From Ganoderma boninense (Eukaryota; Basidiomycota; Agaricomycetes; Polyporales; Polyporaceae): a stretch of DNA of 64,000 nucleotides. Location of the stretch: positions 186,001 through 250,000 of the forward strand of contig CM035306.1 in assembly GCA_002900995.3 (NCBI GenBank), read 5' to 3'. The position numbers were made by a program, and so were the translations under genes. Under the pieces are notes generated by a model. The model ran no database searches. It was given only the letters and a program-made list of their open reading frames with translations, and was not told the DNA's origin. How positions within the stretch are numbered: position 1 is the first letter of the stretch; each line of letters starts with the position of its first letter. This document shows positions 33,600-44,555 of this stretch, in pieces.

Positions 33600-35693
33600 G
33601 TTGCAGCCGGCATGGCACATATGTAAATCCCTGTCCAGTTTTGCGGGGAAGTCGACGCAAAAGTGGCCCTTCACGAATCGAGTGAGTTGTTTCCGACGAA
33701 ACTGGGTTCATCATCGGTCCGAGTCCACGATCGGACTCCATGCTCAGTGAAGAAGAGTTCTCGGCACCCTGGTCACTAGAACGTGGCGCAGAGGGACGAC
33801 ATGGCCGTAACAGGACGTTGACACCAGCGCTCGATAACCTGTCCATTGGGCGAATGACTGACCACGTGAGTGGCCGTCGCTAGCCGGCTGGGAGGCGAAG
33901 GGCCTCTCCTGCACCACTCGGGAAAGCTTCGGGTTGATGTCCAACCTTGTATTTACGGTCCAAAAGCGAGAGGAGGATGTAGACGATGATGCGCCTGTTC
34001 GATGGCAGCCAAACGTGGAGCTTGATCGACACCGTGATCAGGAATGCGAGCAAGTCGCGGATGCCGGGACGCACCGCCAAAATTAGACGCCAATGAATAT
34101 CCTGAGGTCATGCGCCGTGCACGCGACTCGCCATCACGAATGCAAGGTTGAAAGTAAGTGGGCATTTTCCGACGACGCCCCAAACAGCCTCCGCAACATG
34201 CACGCAAGACCATCGCGTTGCATCCAATCCAGAACGATGGCTTCTGAGCTTCTCGATCTACGTTAGGGTAGCGTTCAGCACTAGCTCAGAGCCACCACCT
34301 GTGGAATACATAAGCAGAGATGAAGGCCATGAAGCAAATGGGGAATGGTGGAGCGGCGCACCGTTCACGTAGCAATGCATCCGATGCATGTCCATAGAGT
34401 GGAAGATCCCTGTGCTGCTAAAGCTATCTTTGACGAAGCAGAAGAGGTCGAAAAAGATGCGCTCGGTAGCAACTGCCAACTTTGGACGGCATGCATTTGT
34501 GCGGTATTCGTAGATCTTCCACCCAGGCAAGGCGGCATTTGTTGACGTCGATGGTGCCAGGTCTGGTCGCATGACCCCATGGCGAAGGAAGGCACAATAC
34601 ACTCACCGTTGGGTTCCCTACATCCTTACTCCACTCAATAGCAAATGCCGGCCAGCCGGTATCGCGTTCAGAGGTACGTTGCAAAAGAAGCTGACGGCAA
34701 AGGGCGTTCTTGAAAGAAGGTCGGTGCCAAGAGAGCGCGGAAGTATTTGTGCTAGACCCAGGACGAGTAGAGAAGGCAGGTTCGCCACGAGGCAAGTATC
34801 CAGTGCAGAGATATAACGGAGGATGTGAATGCGCAAGGGTGCATGCCTCGCGGCGAAGAGGTTCGTCGAAACTCGACCGAACCCCCAAACTGGACGTGCT
34901 AGGTGCGCCTATACAGTAGTCAGCATACGCGGACACGAAAATACCGTTCTTTGACCACGCACCACAGCGTCCACCAGCCTCATAACCCAAGGATATTCAA
35001 CACGAACGTGTCTATCAACTCCAGGTCGAGCGTAGAGGGGACTCGTGGTGGGCAGAACCAACGTGCGATGGATGCTGGCTCTGAGTCTCTCTGAGTCTCT
35101 GGAAATGCACAGCCTTCCGGAAGAAGCCGATGCGGCCGGGATCCGGCGACCACAAGCTCCTCCGTTGTTGAACCAGATTCCGAAGCCCATCGTTGCCATT
35201 GTAAGCTTCGGGACAAAGGAGCGTACTCACATCGTCCTCAACTTTACTCTTCGAATCAGACTATTCAAGCATCAACCCCCCAGAATGCGGCTGGGCCGTC
35301 GATGCACGACGTGCCAACGTGACATGGCAGAAAACCAACAACTTCTCTCGGCCGTGGGTAGAAGTGAGTCCCGTCACAGCTTTATTTCAACCCTCTTAGC
35401 CTTACGGCGACCGCTATTCGCAAAAAACCACCCTTCATCGGCAATCTGACCTTGATTCGGGCTCGACGATGGATGACTCTGACCACGGACGCCCTCGGAA
35501 CCGACAACACCTGGGAATCCAAAGCTTCTGTACTGACATAGACCGACCGGATATTCATCACGACATCAACTTCCGACCGGATACTTTCAACTATTAAGAT
35601 AACACTCCGTCCCCCGATCGGTTTATCGGTAACAAGGCCGTGGCTCGGACAAGGATCACATTGACCAAATGGATGGTCTTGGCGGAGTCGAGA
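33600..35693. other. Spacer with a possible decayed minus-strand gene
   Basis: Minus-strand frames between 34990 and 33880 look partly protein-like: 34424-34990 contains RPSFKNALCRQLLLQRTSER and TGWPAFAIEWSKDVGNPTV, and 33880-34080 contains a hydrophobic RDLLAFLITVSIKLHVWL. They cannot be joined into a convincing exon chain, and no family is recognised. The right part (35000-35700) has nothing I can support apart from the AKR promoter. Confidence 0.25.
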
Positions 35694-35709
35694 TCGCTCA
35701 CTGTTTGCG

Positions 35710-35717
35710 TATAAATA
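35710..35717 (+). promoter_or_regulatory. TATA box of the AKR gene at 35794
   Basis: The sequence gcgtataaatattc lies about 80 bases upstream of ATG 35794. Confidence 0.5.
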
Positions 35718-35793
35718 TTCTCGCAGTGGGAGAGAGAACTCGTCTCCCTTTCCCCTCGTACTTGCCAGATCCCAGCACAGTGTTTCACCCACA

Positions 35794-37484
35794 ATGTCCG
35801 TCCCCAAGTCTAACATGCGCTATGGTGAGCATCCCGTATTTCTTCGTCATCTCACCACCCGAGTTTCTACTAGTAACCGCTGCGATTGCTTCCAGTCCGT
35901 CTGGGAAAATCAGGCCTGAAGGTCTCGAAGATCATTCTCGGGACTATGCAGTATGGCAGTACCGACTGGGCCTCATGGGTCCTTCCCGAGGAGGAAGCCA
36001 TCAAGCATATCAAGTTTGCGTACGTTTCTCCAGCAGCCGTACTTTGATGATACCCTGCTCGCACTCGTATTTATCTCACGTCGTATTCTCCGATAGCTGG
36101 GAGCACGGCATCACCACGTTCGACACCGCGAACTGCTACTCCAACGGCGTGTCCGAAACGATTCTCGGAAAAGCGATCAAGCAGCTTGGCCTCCCGAGGG
36201 AGGAGCTCGTTATCATGACAAAGGTCGGTGTGGGACAGTACACCGGGCCAACACGGGGCATGCTCACTAAATACCATGTGATAGGTGTACTTCGCCACTC
36301 CATATGAACCGGCACAGAGCTTGTTCAGGAAAGGCCTGACGCCGGGTGACGTCGGTATCATCAACCAGCACGGGCTGAACCGCAAGGTGAGCATTCGTTG
36401 TCTGGTTAAGAAGAGAAGAGACGGCTGACTCGGCATGTTGTACGCAGCACATCTTCGACTCAGTCAAGGCCAGTCTGAAGAGACTACAGCTCGACTACGT
36501 CGATGTCCTGCAGTGTGCGTCCACTTTGTTTAGTACCAGATCACCATTTTACGCGAGCAACGGCTTAACCTAGGTCATCGCTTCGATTACGAGACCCCAA
36601 TTGAGGAGACGGTGAATTTTTAAGACCCGTCCCCTGACTTGCAGCGAGATGTTGACCACGGCACCGAAACAGATGCGAGCTCTGGACGACCTCGTCAAAG
36701 CCGGCTACGTCAGGTACCTCGGCATGAGCTCGTGCCACGCTTACCAGTGTACGCCCCCGTCTCCGCACTTATATCTTCCGGTCGCTTACCACATACATCC
36801 CCCTCCCCCCTCCTGCGTAGTCCACCAGATGCAGAGTGCGTACCAATCCTCTCGCTCATGCCTAGTCTTTCCCTCTGGCTTACCCCCCGCGCAAACGCAG
36901 CATACGCGCTCGCGCACGACCTGACGCCCTTCATCTCGATGCAGAACCATTACAACCTCGCCTACCGCGAGGAGGAGCGCGACATGTTCCCTACCCTCGC
37001 TCAGCTCGGCGTCGGCGCCATCCCCTGGTCCCCGCTCGCCCGCGGGCTCCTCACGCGCCCCGCCGCGGCCGCCGCCGAGACGATGCGCGGCCAAGGCGAC
37101 TGGTGCGTCTCTCCCTCTTCAGCATCTGTCCAAGTACCTGGCGCACTAACGCGGCGCACGCGGCGCAGGTACATGCCGTACAAGAACCAGTCGACGACGG
37201 ACGTCATCACTAAGGTCGATGAGCTCTCGAAGCGCAAGGGCGTGAGCATGGCACAGATCGCCGTCGCATGGATGCTCTCGAAGCCCGGCGTCACCGCGCC
37301 CATTGTCGGGACGACCAGCCTCGCGAACCTCGAGGACATCCTGGGTGAGTGTTCGTGTGACTCTCCAGTAGGTGGATGATGGTTGATGGGACGTGCAGGC
37401 GGTCTGGACGTGCAGTTGACCGAGGAGGAGATCAAGGAGCTCGAGGCGCCGTATCGGCCGCAGCCGATTATGGGGCATGACTAG
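35794..37484 (+). CDS. Aldo/keto reductase, copy 1 (aryl-alcohol dehydrogenase-like)
   Basis: A tiny first exon (MSVPKSNMRY) from ATG 35794 is spliced to VRLGKSGLKVSKIILGTMQY. Later exons give WEHGITTFDTANCYSNGVSE (catalytic Asp and Tyr), REELVIMTK (Lys), then HIFDSVKASLKRLQLDYVDV and GHRFDYETPIEET (His), completing the AKR tetrad Asp-Tyr-Lys-His. The substrate/cofactor half has FISMQNHYNLAYREEERDMF, GVGAIPWSPLARGLLTRP and APIVGTTSLANLEDILG, where the late serine-rich loop holds NADP(H). The protein ends YRPQPIMGHD at 37484. About ten short introns. The family reduces aromatic or polyketide aldehydes and ketones in the cytosol. It is the most distant of the group from the tandem pair at 56 and 59 kb, apart from copy 5. 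Confidence 0.88.
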
Positions 37485-38141
37485 CCACTCAGTGCGTCGG
37501 TGTCTGGTGCATCGAGACTCTGCTGATGATATCTAATGTAGACGAAGAGGATGAGCGCGGCGCGATCATGTAAAGTTGTAGAAGTGGGACCTTCAGGCTC
37601 AAGGCGAGAGTTCACATAACCACATCCGAGGGGTTCAGACACAGGGGATTCGACGACATCGAAAGGGACGGTTTGCACCTCGTTGTTCTGGTAGAGATAA
37701 TCAAATCAACAACACTTGCAGATGTCAACAGAAAACGCGACTCATTTTTGCCCCAACACAGCACTACAGGAGGTACTTGATTCTTTGTGGAAGAGGCGGG
37801 CGACACGTCCGCGTCTTGCCCTGTCTTGCCGCGGAAATCGACCGACGGGACCGTCCGAGGCTCCATCGCCGTCTTAAGCTGTATCACTGTCTACGTGCGA
37901 CCGTTTGCCATTTGGGCCAATGTTTAAGACTATGATGTTAGCGGGAAGAATTCTGAGAGCAGGCTGGATGGTCTGAGCGGTACTTATTAATGTTATAATT
38001 ACGAGCCGAGCGGCCGGGCACCGTGTGAGATCACAGGTATCAGGCGCTCCGCCACGTTCAAGTTGAACATCGACGCCCATCTCCACCGCAGCGACCTAGC
38101 CAGCTCCAGCCAGTGGCACACACAACCTCATAGGGCACAGC
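37485..38141. other. Intergenic spacer
   Basis: About 650 bases between an AKR stop and a BTB start on the same strand. No coding, RNA or repeat feature is apparent. Confidence 0.4.
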
Positions 38142-39302
38142 ATGCTCTCTGACTCTCGTCCATCTCTTAAAAGTCCCCGCAAACGTCCACGCACTGAAGA
38201 CCAAAGTGGAGAGGCAACACCTAGTATTTCCCCTTTATCGGAGGTGACAAAAGACAAGGAGGTGTGGCTCTTCGATGGGAACATTATCATCGTCGCGGCG
38301 GACAAAGTAGCATTTCGGGTCCATAAAAGCATCTTAGCTCTCAGGTCAGGCATCTTTGGCGACCTTTTCTCTCTTCCAAACGCGGATAAAGCCACGGTGG
38401 AAACGATGGACGGCTGTCCCGTCGTCCGCGTCAGCGACTCCCCGGACGACATCCGCCGCTTGTTCTTAGTCCTATGTTGCGGAAAGAAGTAAGTACACAC
38501 GCAGACCACGCCCTCCACTCAATTCAGCTGACCAACGTCGCTCGTAAGCTACTACTACGACGGGGATGTGCTCACGGCCGTCCCATTTGAGGTCCTCGCC
38601 TCGCTCATCCGTATGGGACATAAATATGCGCTCCAAGACATCCTCGACCATGCGCTGTCCCGCCTCAAGAGATACTACACCAGTGACCTCGCCGTGTGGA
38701 AGGACCCGAACATGCGCGGACGTTATGTCACAGCAACAGACGACGACGCCCAAGAGGTGGTCTCCCTCGCTCGGTTGACAAACACACTATCCCTCCTCCC
38801 GACCGCGCTCATGGTGTGCTCCAAGATCATGACGGACTACTGGGAGACTGAGGACACTGCACGCACCGGCGACGGCCCCATCGTGCCCAGGATCTCATCT
38901 CTGTCTACGTCCGACCAGCTGCAGCTCACCGCGGCGAAGGTATCTCTGACAGAAACGTGCGCCACGCGCCCACTCCACCTGCTTGCGTCGATCCCATCCG
39001 AGGGCTGCTATCGGACGGCGTTCTGCCGGGCAGCACGGGAGGCGCCTCTAGAAGCGTTGCGCGCACGGGGCGTGCTGCTGTCGTTCTCCGACGAAAACGT
39101 GCTCGAGCCGATGGCGGAGCGGTTATGGGGTGACGAGCACTGGAAGAGGCTCTGCGCGAGCTGCCAGGAAGTCCTCTCGGAGGTTGACGAGGTAGAAATC
39201 AGGACTGTGTGGGCCTCGCTTCCTGAGGTCTTCGGTCTCAGTCTCGACAAGAGTACCTGGCCGAGTGGTGGGGCGGCGGCCCCCGGTGGTACGGGACAGT
39301 GA
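38142..39302 (+). CDS. BTB/POZ domain protein with C-terminal cysteine motifs
   Basis: The N-terminus is basic and Ser/Pro-rich (MLSDSRPSLKSPRKRPRTED), possibly a nuclear signal. The BTB core is KEVWLFDGNIIIVAADKVAF, RVHKSILALRSGIFGDLF and MDGCPVVRVSDSPDDIRRL. One intron after LCCGKK joins SYYYDGDVLTAVPFEVLASL. The helical part has IRMGHKYALQDILDHALSRL and LTNTLSLLPTALMVC. The C-terminal module keeps CYRTAFC-like cysteines (GCYRTAFCRAAREAPLEALR) and LCASCQEVLSEVDEVEIR. It ends in a Gly/Ala-rich tail at 39302. It is closest to the BTB gene at 50128, with which it shares DILDHALSRLKRYYTSDLA. Confidence 0.88.
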
Positions 39303-41390
39303 GTAGAGGCCTATGCGTGGTCCGTTTGGCGGCATTGCGACTGTGTGTTCCCCGTTTCACAGGTCATGAGTGGCTGTTGTTTCGGAGTGAGTCCTGCCTG
39401 AATTGGCTCGTGCCTTTTTGTTGCCCGCATGCGCTGTACATAAGAGTGTAAGAGTAGTCACCAGTAGGCTGGATTCGAGTCCAGCATCGAGTCATTTTGT
39501 ATCGATCGATTCCAATATTTAGTACTTGCCATTTACCGCGCCGTGAATAGCTCAGGACTCAGTACTACTCTGCTCAGCGTGATCAAATCGCAAGCATGCC
39601 AGTTATGCGAAGGTTGCCGACTCGTTGCAGCCCAAATAAAATATATATCAGTAATTGTAATGAGTCCGTCAAGCTTCGCGTAGACAACCCTTGGACAATC
39701 CCGACCCAACCATTGCAGCCTAAGTCTGACCTCCCGGCTCACCCCTCGGCCAACTGTTCCTGTCAATCCCAATGCGGAATTGACTCGGCAAGTCGTACCA
39801 CAAGTTTTGCATCTTCCTCGTGTCGGTCCTCACCAGGGCCTGCCGACAGCTCTCACAGAATGCATCCCAGTGTCATCAGCAAAACCGCAACCGTGCTGCA
39901 AGGCGCTACCTAACCTACAAAGGGATGCAAGAGTTCGCAGGCTCCGGCTCTATCCGGCAGGACCCTACAGCGACTAGGAGGGCACGCTTATCGCCTGTAG
40001 TATCCTATCGTATACGATAAGCTGTTGTAGAGTAATGCAGTCGATTGGCAGGATCCGTTGGATAGCTGCATTGCTATGCAAGTCTTCCAGCGGACGCGAC
40101 GGTGAGTTACATTGCGCTGTAGTGCCGCACAGGATCTGCGCCTCCCGCTATGATTCTCATTGGCAGTCAGTGACAACTTGTCTGCATTCCATCCGTGATC
40201 GGCGCCGTCGACCGCCAAATGCTGATTCCACGTACAGCGCCTGAGCCTCAGGACATCCGCCGGGCCGGGCAAATGCCAAGCTATCTCGCAACGGTCTCCT
40301 TCAAGTTCAAGGAAGGAGTCCCCAGTGTGCTGCAATGAGCTGAATGGTACCCCAATGGCTCGCTACCCCAATGGATTCACATTTCGGTCCTCGGCCGGAC
40401 GCGCTCGAATTGGCAGGAACTTGAGGGGGCAAGGTTTGCTATGACGTCATCGTTGCCTCCGAGGTCAACATTTATAGGCGGGGCGTTCGGCTTCACCCCA
40501 AAGCGACTTGTCTTGTTCCACCATCTCCCCCACTCGCACTCTCTCCCACGGCTCGAAATCAGCGTCCTCGATCTCATCTGCCTCTTGCCTATGCATATCG
40601 CCATCTTTCCTCTCCGATGCTCAGGTGTGTCTACCAGCTTCCTTGCAGACTGCGACTGGAATAGGTCACATACCAGGTACGTTTCCCTGCATCAGGCTGC
40701 GTATGTTGGGCGGGCCGCCCGGTCTATCTTCGGGGCTATCGAGAGGTGAGTCAGGGGCTCCGACACTCCGAATGTTCAGAGGTGCGTGTTTGCTGTATTA
40801 CGAGTTTGAGTAAAGCGCGATCACGACCATCATACATCCGCGGCCGCGCGACAATTCAGGTGCGTGCTTAAATGTCTTGGGGAGCGTCCAGGTAAGCACT
40901 GTACTTGATTTGTGGCCTATTGTGGGGTTTGAAGCACTCGGAGCACATCGTTGATCATATGGTGAGTGGGTCATGATGCGCTAGGCTCTCTCCTCGTACC
41001 TTCTCCGAGTCCTATAGTAGCTCGTCCGTAGAAGCACAAACCCACATTGTCATATTTCCTCGCGGTTTGTTAGTAGCTTGTCCGTAAGCTTGCAATATAA
41101 TTAATTTTGTTCGTTTGATTATTATCTGTTGGGGCGATCGCGATTTGCATTGAAGATAAGGTCGGCGTACTCCTCCATTTTCCACAGGAATTCGTAGGTC
41201 TCTACAGCGATACGGTGGGTCAACTATATGCCCCTGCCGTGACACGCAGGATGTTCTATAGAGTCCTACAAGCCTCTACAGTCTGCCACTGGTCGGGCTA
41301 CAAACATATACAGGGCCTTGTGCGCTATGCTGTAAGCCCCTACAGATCGCTACGACATCCTACAGGACCCCGCGGGGTACTTACGATCCC
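39303..41390. other. Gene-poor spacer with a cluster of short CTACAG-type motifs
   Basis: A plus-strand frame at 40441-40749 starts just before a TATA-like tttataggcgg (about 40470) and could be a degraded 5' end of a gene; nothing follows it. Between 41200 and 41400 about nine variants of CTACAG/CTACAR occur in 190 bases. No domain was found in any frame. Confidence 0.35.
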
Positions 41391-41710
41391 CTACCGACCT
41401 TGTAGATAATTACTGGACCCTGCATATCCCTGCAATCCCGCTGCCCAGTTTGCTGATGGTGGCTCAGGCCACAGCCTCTCCGCGATCGGCTTGAACGCAT
41501 CCTCGTCTGAAAGAACCACCGGAAGCCGTCCGACCTCCCGAAGCACGGTCAGCGGCTCCTCCCTCACGGCTCCGCAGGCGTTCCGCGTCGTGCAGCGCAG
41601 GCTCGGGATCGCGGAAAGGAGTGTGAACGCGCGCGTGGCGGTCGCCCGTGTCAGGTTCCCCTTCCCCTCGAGGATCAACGCCATGTCCCGAGGCGAGAGT
41701 CCTGTCAATG
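41391..41710 (-). pseudogene. BTB-gene C-terminal relic
   Basis: The minus strand encodes TGLSPRDMALILEGKGNLTR, LLSAIPSLRCTTRNACGAVR (C-x5-C), EEPLTVLREVGRLP and LSDEDAFKPIAERLWPEPP, aligning with the C-terminal module of the intact BTB genes (compare REAPLEALRARG and LEPMAERLWGDEHWKRLC). The following C-x2-C motif has been lost and no BTB core exists upstream: the minus-strand sequence at 41793-42130 is unrelated. It is a 3' fragment left by a deletion. Confidence 0.65.
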
Positions 41711-42229
41711 GATAACGGAAAGCGCCGCCCGATTTCTCCCAGGAGTGCGCGGACAGCGCGTTATCGTTTCTTTCAAGAGTTCCGGGTTAGACTTACGCAT
41801 ATTTGAGGCTGAGGCTCTCGCAATCTACGCGCGCTGGCTTGCGAGATGGCTGCAATTCGCTGGATACGAGGACGATGTCGTCAAGTGGGTATGATAGGCA
41901 GGGGGTAAACACGAAGCTGGGGTGCCGGGAGACGTTCGCGTCAGCGCCCATCGCCATGAAGACGCGTCGAGTCACGTTGTGACACGTCGCGATTCTCCTC
42001 TCCCGGTGGCAGCGGGGCGGTCACGCTTGGAACTCGGCACTGGCCGAAATACAAGCTCCGACCACACGAGTCAAGAACAAGTCCACCCAGCGCGAAAAGG
42101 TCTTTGCCGTGCCAGTTCATGCGCCTCATGAGGGTTGACCAGAGGGTTACTTTCTAGGATTGACGAGAGGTGCGCTGTGTAATGCCTAGACCAGAGTTAG
42201 CCTTCCCGGACTGATCTTTCCAAGTAGTG

Positions 42230-42905
42230 CTAGTGTCGCGGTTGTTATGACGTTGTACAAGCCACTGGATACGTCAGATATGTCGGCATGAGCTGGTGCT
42301 ATGCATATTAATGTGAGCAGTTGACTCGTTTTGAGTCGTGCGTGGGTTACACTTGGAGTCTCCCAGTCCACCAGATGCAAAGTGCGTAAATCTCGTGCCG
42401 TGCACGAGACGCCTCTGCTTACAATCCGTCTCGTATACGTAGCTTGCCCATCACCTATAAGCTCACACCCTTTATTTCAATGCAAAACCGTTACAGCTTG
42501 GTCTACCGTGAGGAGAACGCTCTATGTTCCCCACACTCAGAGTGCGTCGCTGCCGCCATTTCTGTAGCCAACCGGGCTAATCAGAGGCATTCATTTCCAG
42601 CTCTTCGGCGTGGGCTAGATCCATAGATAGCCTCTCAGTGGTCGGCTGCTGACCCGCCCCGTTGGCGCAGACACGGCCCGCGGGAAGTCCGACAGTCTGC
42701 TCTGGCGATACGAGAACGACGTCCTGCCTGCCGTCCGGACGAGGCGCGTCTTCCAAGTACCATCCCACTCCTCCCTCTCCCCTCCTCCTAACTTAATCTT
42801 GATGCCGTACAGTGTGGATGAGCTGGCGAAGAAGGGCGTTATCATGGCGCAGATCGCACTGACATGGGTGCTCGCGAAGCCGCATGTGTCCGCGCCGATG
42901 GCACA
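42230..42905 (+). pseudogene. Aldo/keto reductase relic, truncated at both ends
   Basis: Fragments match the second half of the AKR genes in order: YVGMSWCYAY (42268-42306, then stop), a VHQMQS splice remnant near 42370, YKLTPFISMQNRYSLVYREE (42455-42515) with a frame break after ENALC, a segment matching the GADTARGKSD loop near 42665, and SVDELAKKGVIMAQIALTWV with LAKPHVSAPM (42811-42900). The NADP-binding end after SAPM is replaced by unrelated sequence. It converges on the 3' end of the dioxygenase gene at 43034, so the junction marks a recombination or deletion point. Closest to copies 3 and 4. Confidence 0.75.
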
Positions 42906-43033
42906 TTCACACGGAAATGCTACTGTCTTCGCATGTACGTTCCTACACATTCTGTTACACGCCATTCTGGTCATAGTCTCCATCCTCGTCTTCGCCAACC
43001 TCGAACCCGTCGTCGTCTTAACCCCTCTTCTCT

Positions 43034-44486
43034 TCATGCACCTTCTCCGCCAGACCGATTCTCGTGGGGCCCAATGTGGACGAGAAGGCAAACACCGGTG
43101 TACAACCAGTCCAAAGACGCCTCGTTCCCATACGCAACGAACGCAGACCTCGGGCCGTCTCTCGAGCTAGCCTCCGTCAGCCAGTGGACGGTGAGTGTAT
43201 CCCCATAGTCGGTCATCGCACACTCCCATGGGTTCTGCGCGTCCCCCGTGAACTCATAGCTGGTCATGCGGACCCCGCCGCGCGCCTCGAGCACCTCCTC
43301 TGTGCTCTCGACGTAGTCCCCGAGCTCCACCATCCGATCGAGCACCATCTCGTTCGCGTCGTCGTCGTCGTACCCGAGCCCCCTGCAGACGAGGCGCAGA
43401 CGCGGCTTCACCCCGAGCTCGATGCACGCCGCGAATAGCGCCGCATCGCTGCCCTTCAGCCACGCATGCAGGCTCTTCAGCGGGCTGGTCATGCCGCGCG
43501 TCCATACCTTCGGGATCGGATACGCGTGGCGAAGCCCGAAGCCCAGCGTCCCGCCCTCCGGCATGAACGTCGGGGAGTTCAAGAGCGCGGCGAGCGCAAC
43601 CTTGATGGCGGACGTGTTTGCGTTCGGGGGCTGTAGCACCTCGAGGCCGCTTGAGGGCGCGGGGGTTTCAGTTCGCATCTCGTAGTAGAGGTTGTAGGTG
43701 AGGGTGAGGCGGTGGCCGGAGAGGACGGGGGCGACCTCGTGCTCGACGTCGCTGAAGAACGCGACGTACGCGATGCGGCTCGTGCGCCCGGCGAGCAGCG
43801 TGGCGGCGTCGAACGTGAACTGGTCGTCCTTGTGCCGGAGGACGAGCGCGCCGCCCTGGTGCGGAGTGGGGAAGACGACGACGAGGGAGCCGAACATGGA
43901 CTGGCTGCGGGGCGTGTCCTTGTGCGGCTTGAAGAACGCGCCTTCGCCTGTCAGCATCAGCGTATGGCTGTCAGTATCCCCTGCGCGCACTACGACAGGA
44001 GTGGCTTGCTCACCATAAACATTCAGCTTGTACAACTCCGCGCACACGCCACGTGTCTCGTCCTTGTCGGAAAGCAGGCCGACCTGGACAGCGTCTCGTA
44101 GGCCCGTCACCTCCAGGTCGAGCCCGGTCATGAAGCTGTCCGCGTCCATCTTCCCGGCCTTGCGGTACGTCTCGTCGAGCACGGTCTCGTCGCCCCTCCC
44201 GAACTTGGCTCGCGAGCACGCGTTTGCGAGTGCCTCTATATCGCTGGGGTCGTTCGGCGTCGACGTCTCTAGCAAGTCGATGAATCTGTGGGTTCGAGTT
44301 CAGCAAGACTCTGAAGCTTGGAGCCTGGATACGCAGTTGCGCCGTGACGCACCGTGCGTTCTTTCCCCCGTAATAAAGCTTGAAGGCCTCACGGGGCACC
44401 TCGAGTGTGCCGCTGCAGTACGGCGGACTCATCGTCAGGGTGGCTTGGAGTCGCTGGAGAAGGGGGAAAGCGGGGTATTCGTCCAT
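43034..44486 (-). CDS. 2OG-Fe(II) dioxygenase (prolyl-4-hydroxylase-like fold), copy C
   Basis: Exon 1 from ATG 44486 encodes MDEYPAFPLLQRLQATLTM and YCSGTLEVPREAFKLYYGGK. An intron (donor GTGCGT near 44352) leads to FIDLLETSTPNDPSDIEAL. A second intron probably lies at about 43945-44012 after LYKLNVYG; it keeps the frame open when read through, but copy D has the matching intron. The core has FFKPHKDTPRSQSMFGSLVV with the HxD iron ligands, ALVLRHKDDQFTFD, then SDVEHEVAPVLSGHRLTLTY with the distal His and the Arg for 2-oxoglutarate. The C-terminal half (TLGFGLRHAYPIPKVWTRGM, LDWLYTGVCLLVHIGP) is specific to this fungal family. Such enzymes hydroxylate proteins or small molecules; the target is unknown. 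It is the mirror-image paralog of the gene at 47633. Confidence 0.82.
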
Positions 44487-44546
44487 GGTGGAGGTCTGTC
44501 GCTAGGTGAGGGTGGCACTGTCCTCTCTCGAAGGTACCCTCTCGGT

Positions 44547-44554
44547 ACTTATAT
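44547..44554 (-). promoter_or_regulatory. TATA box of dioxygenase copy C
   Basis: Minus-strand gatataagtac lies about 65 bases upstream of ATG 44486; the same element precedes the mirror copy at 47633. Confidence 0.5.
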
Positions 44555-44555
44555 C

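Noticed and set aside
35080..35102. Short tandem repeat of tctctgag
   Set aside because: Only two and a half units; expected by chance in a window of this size.
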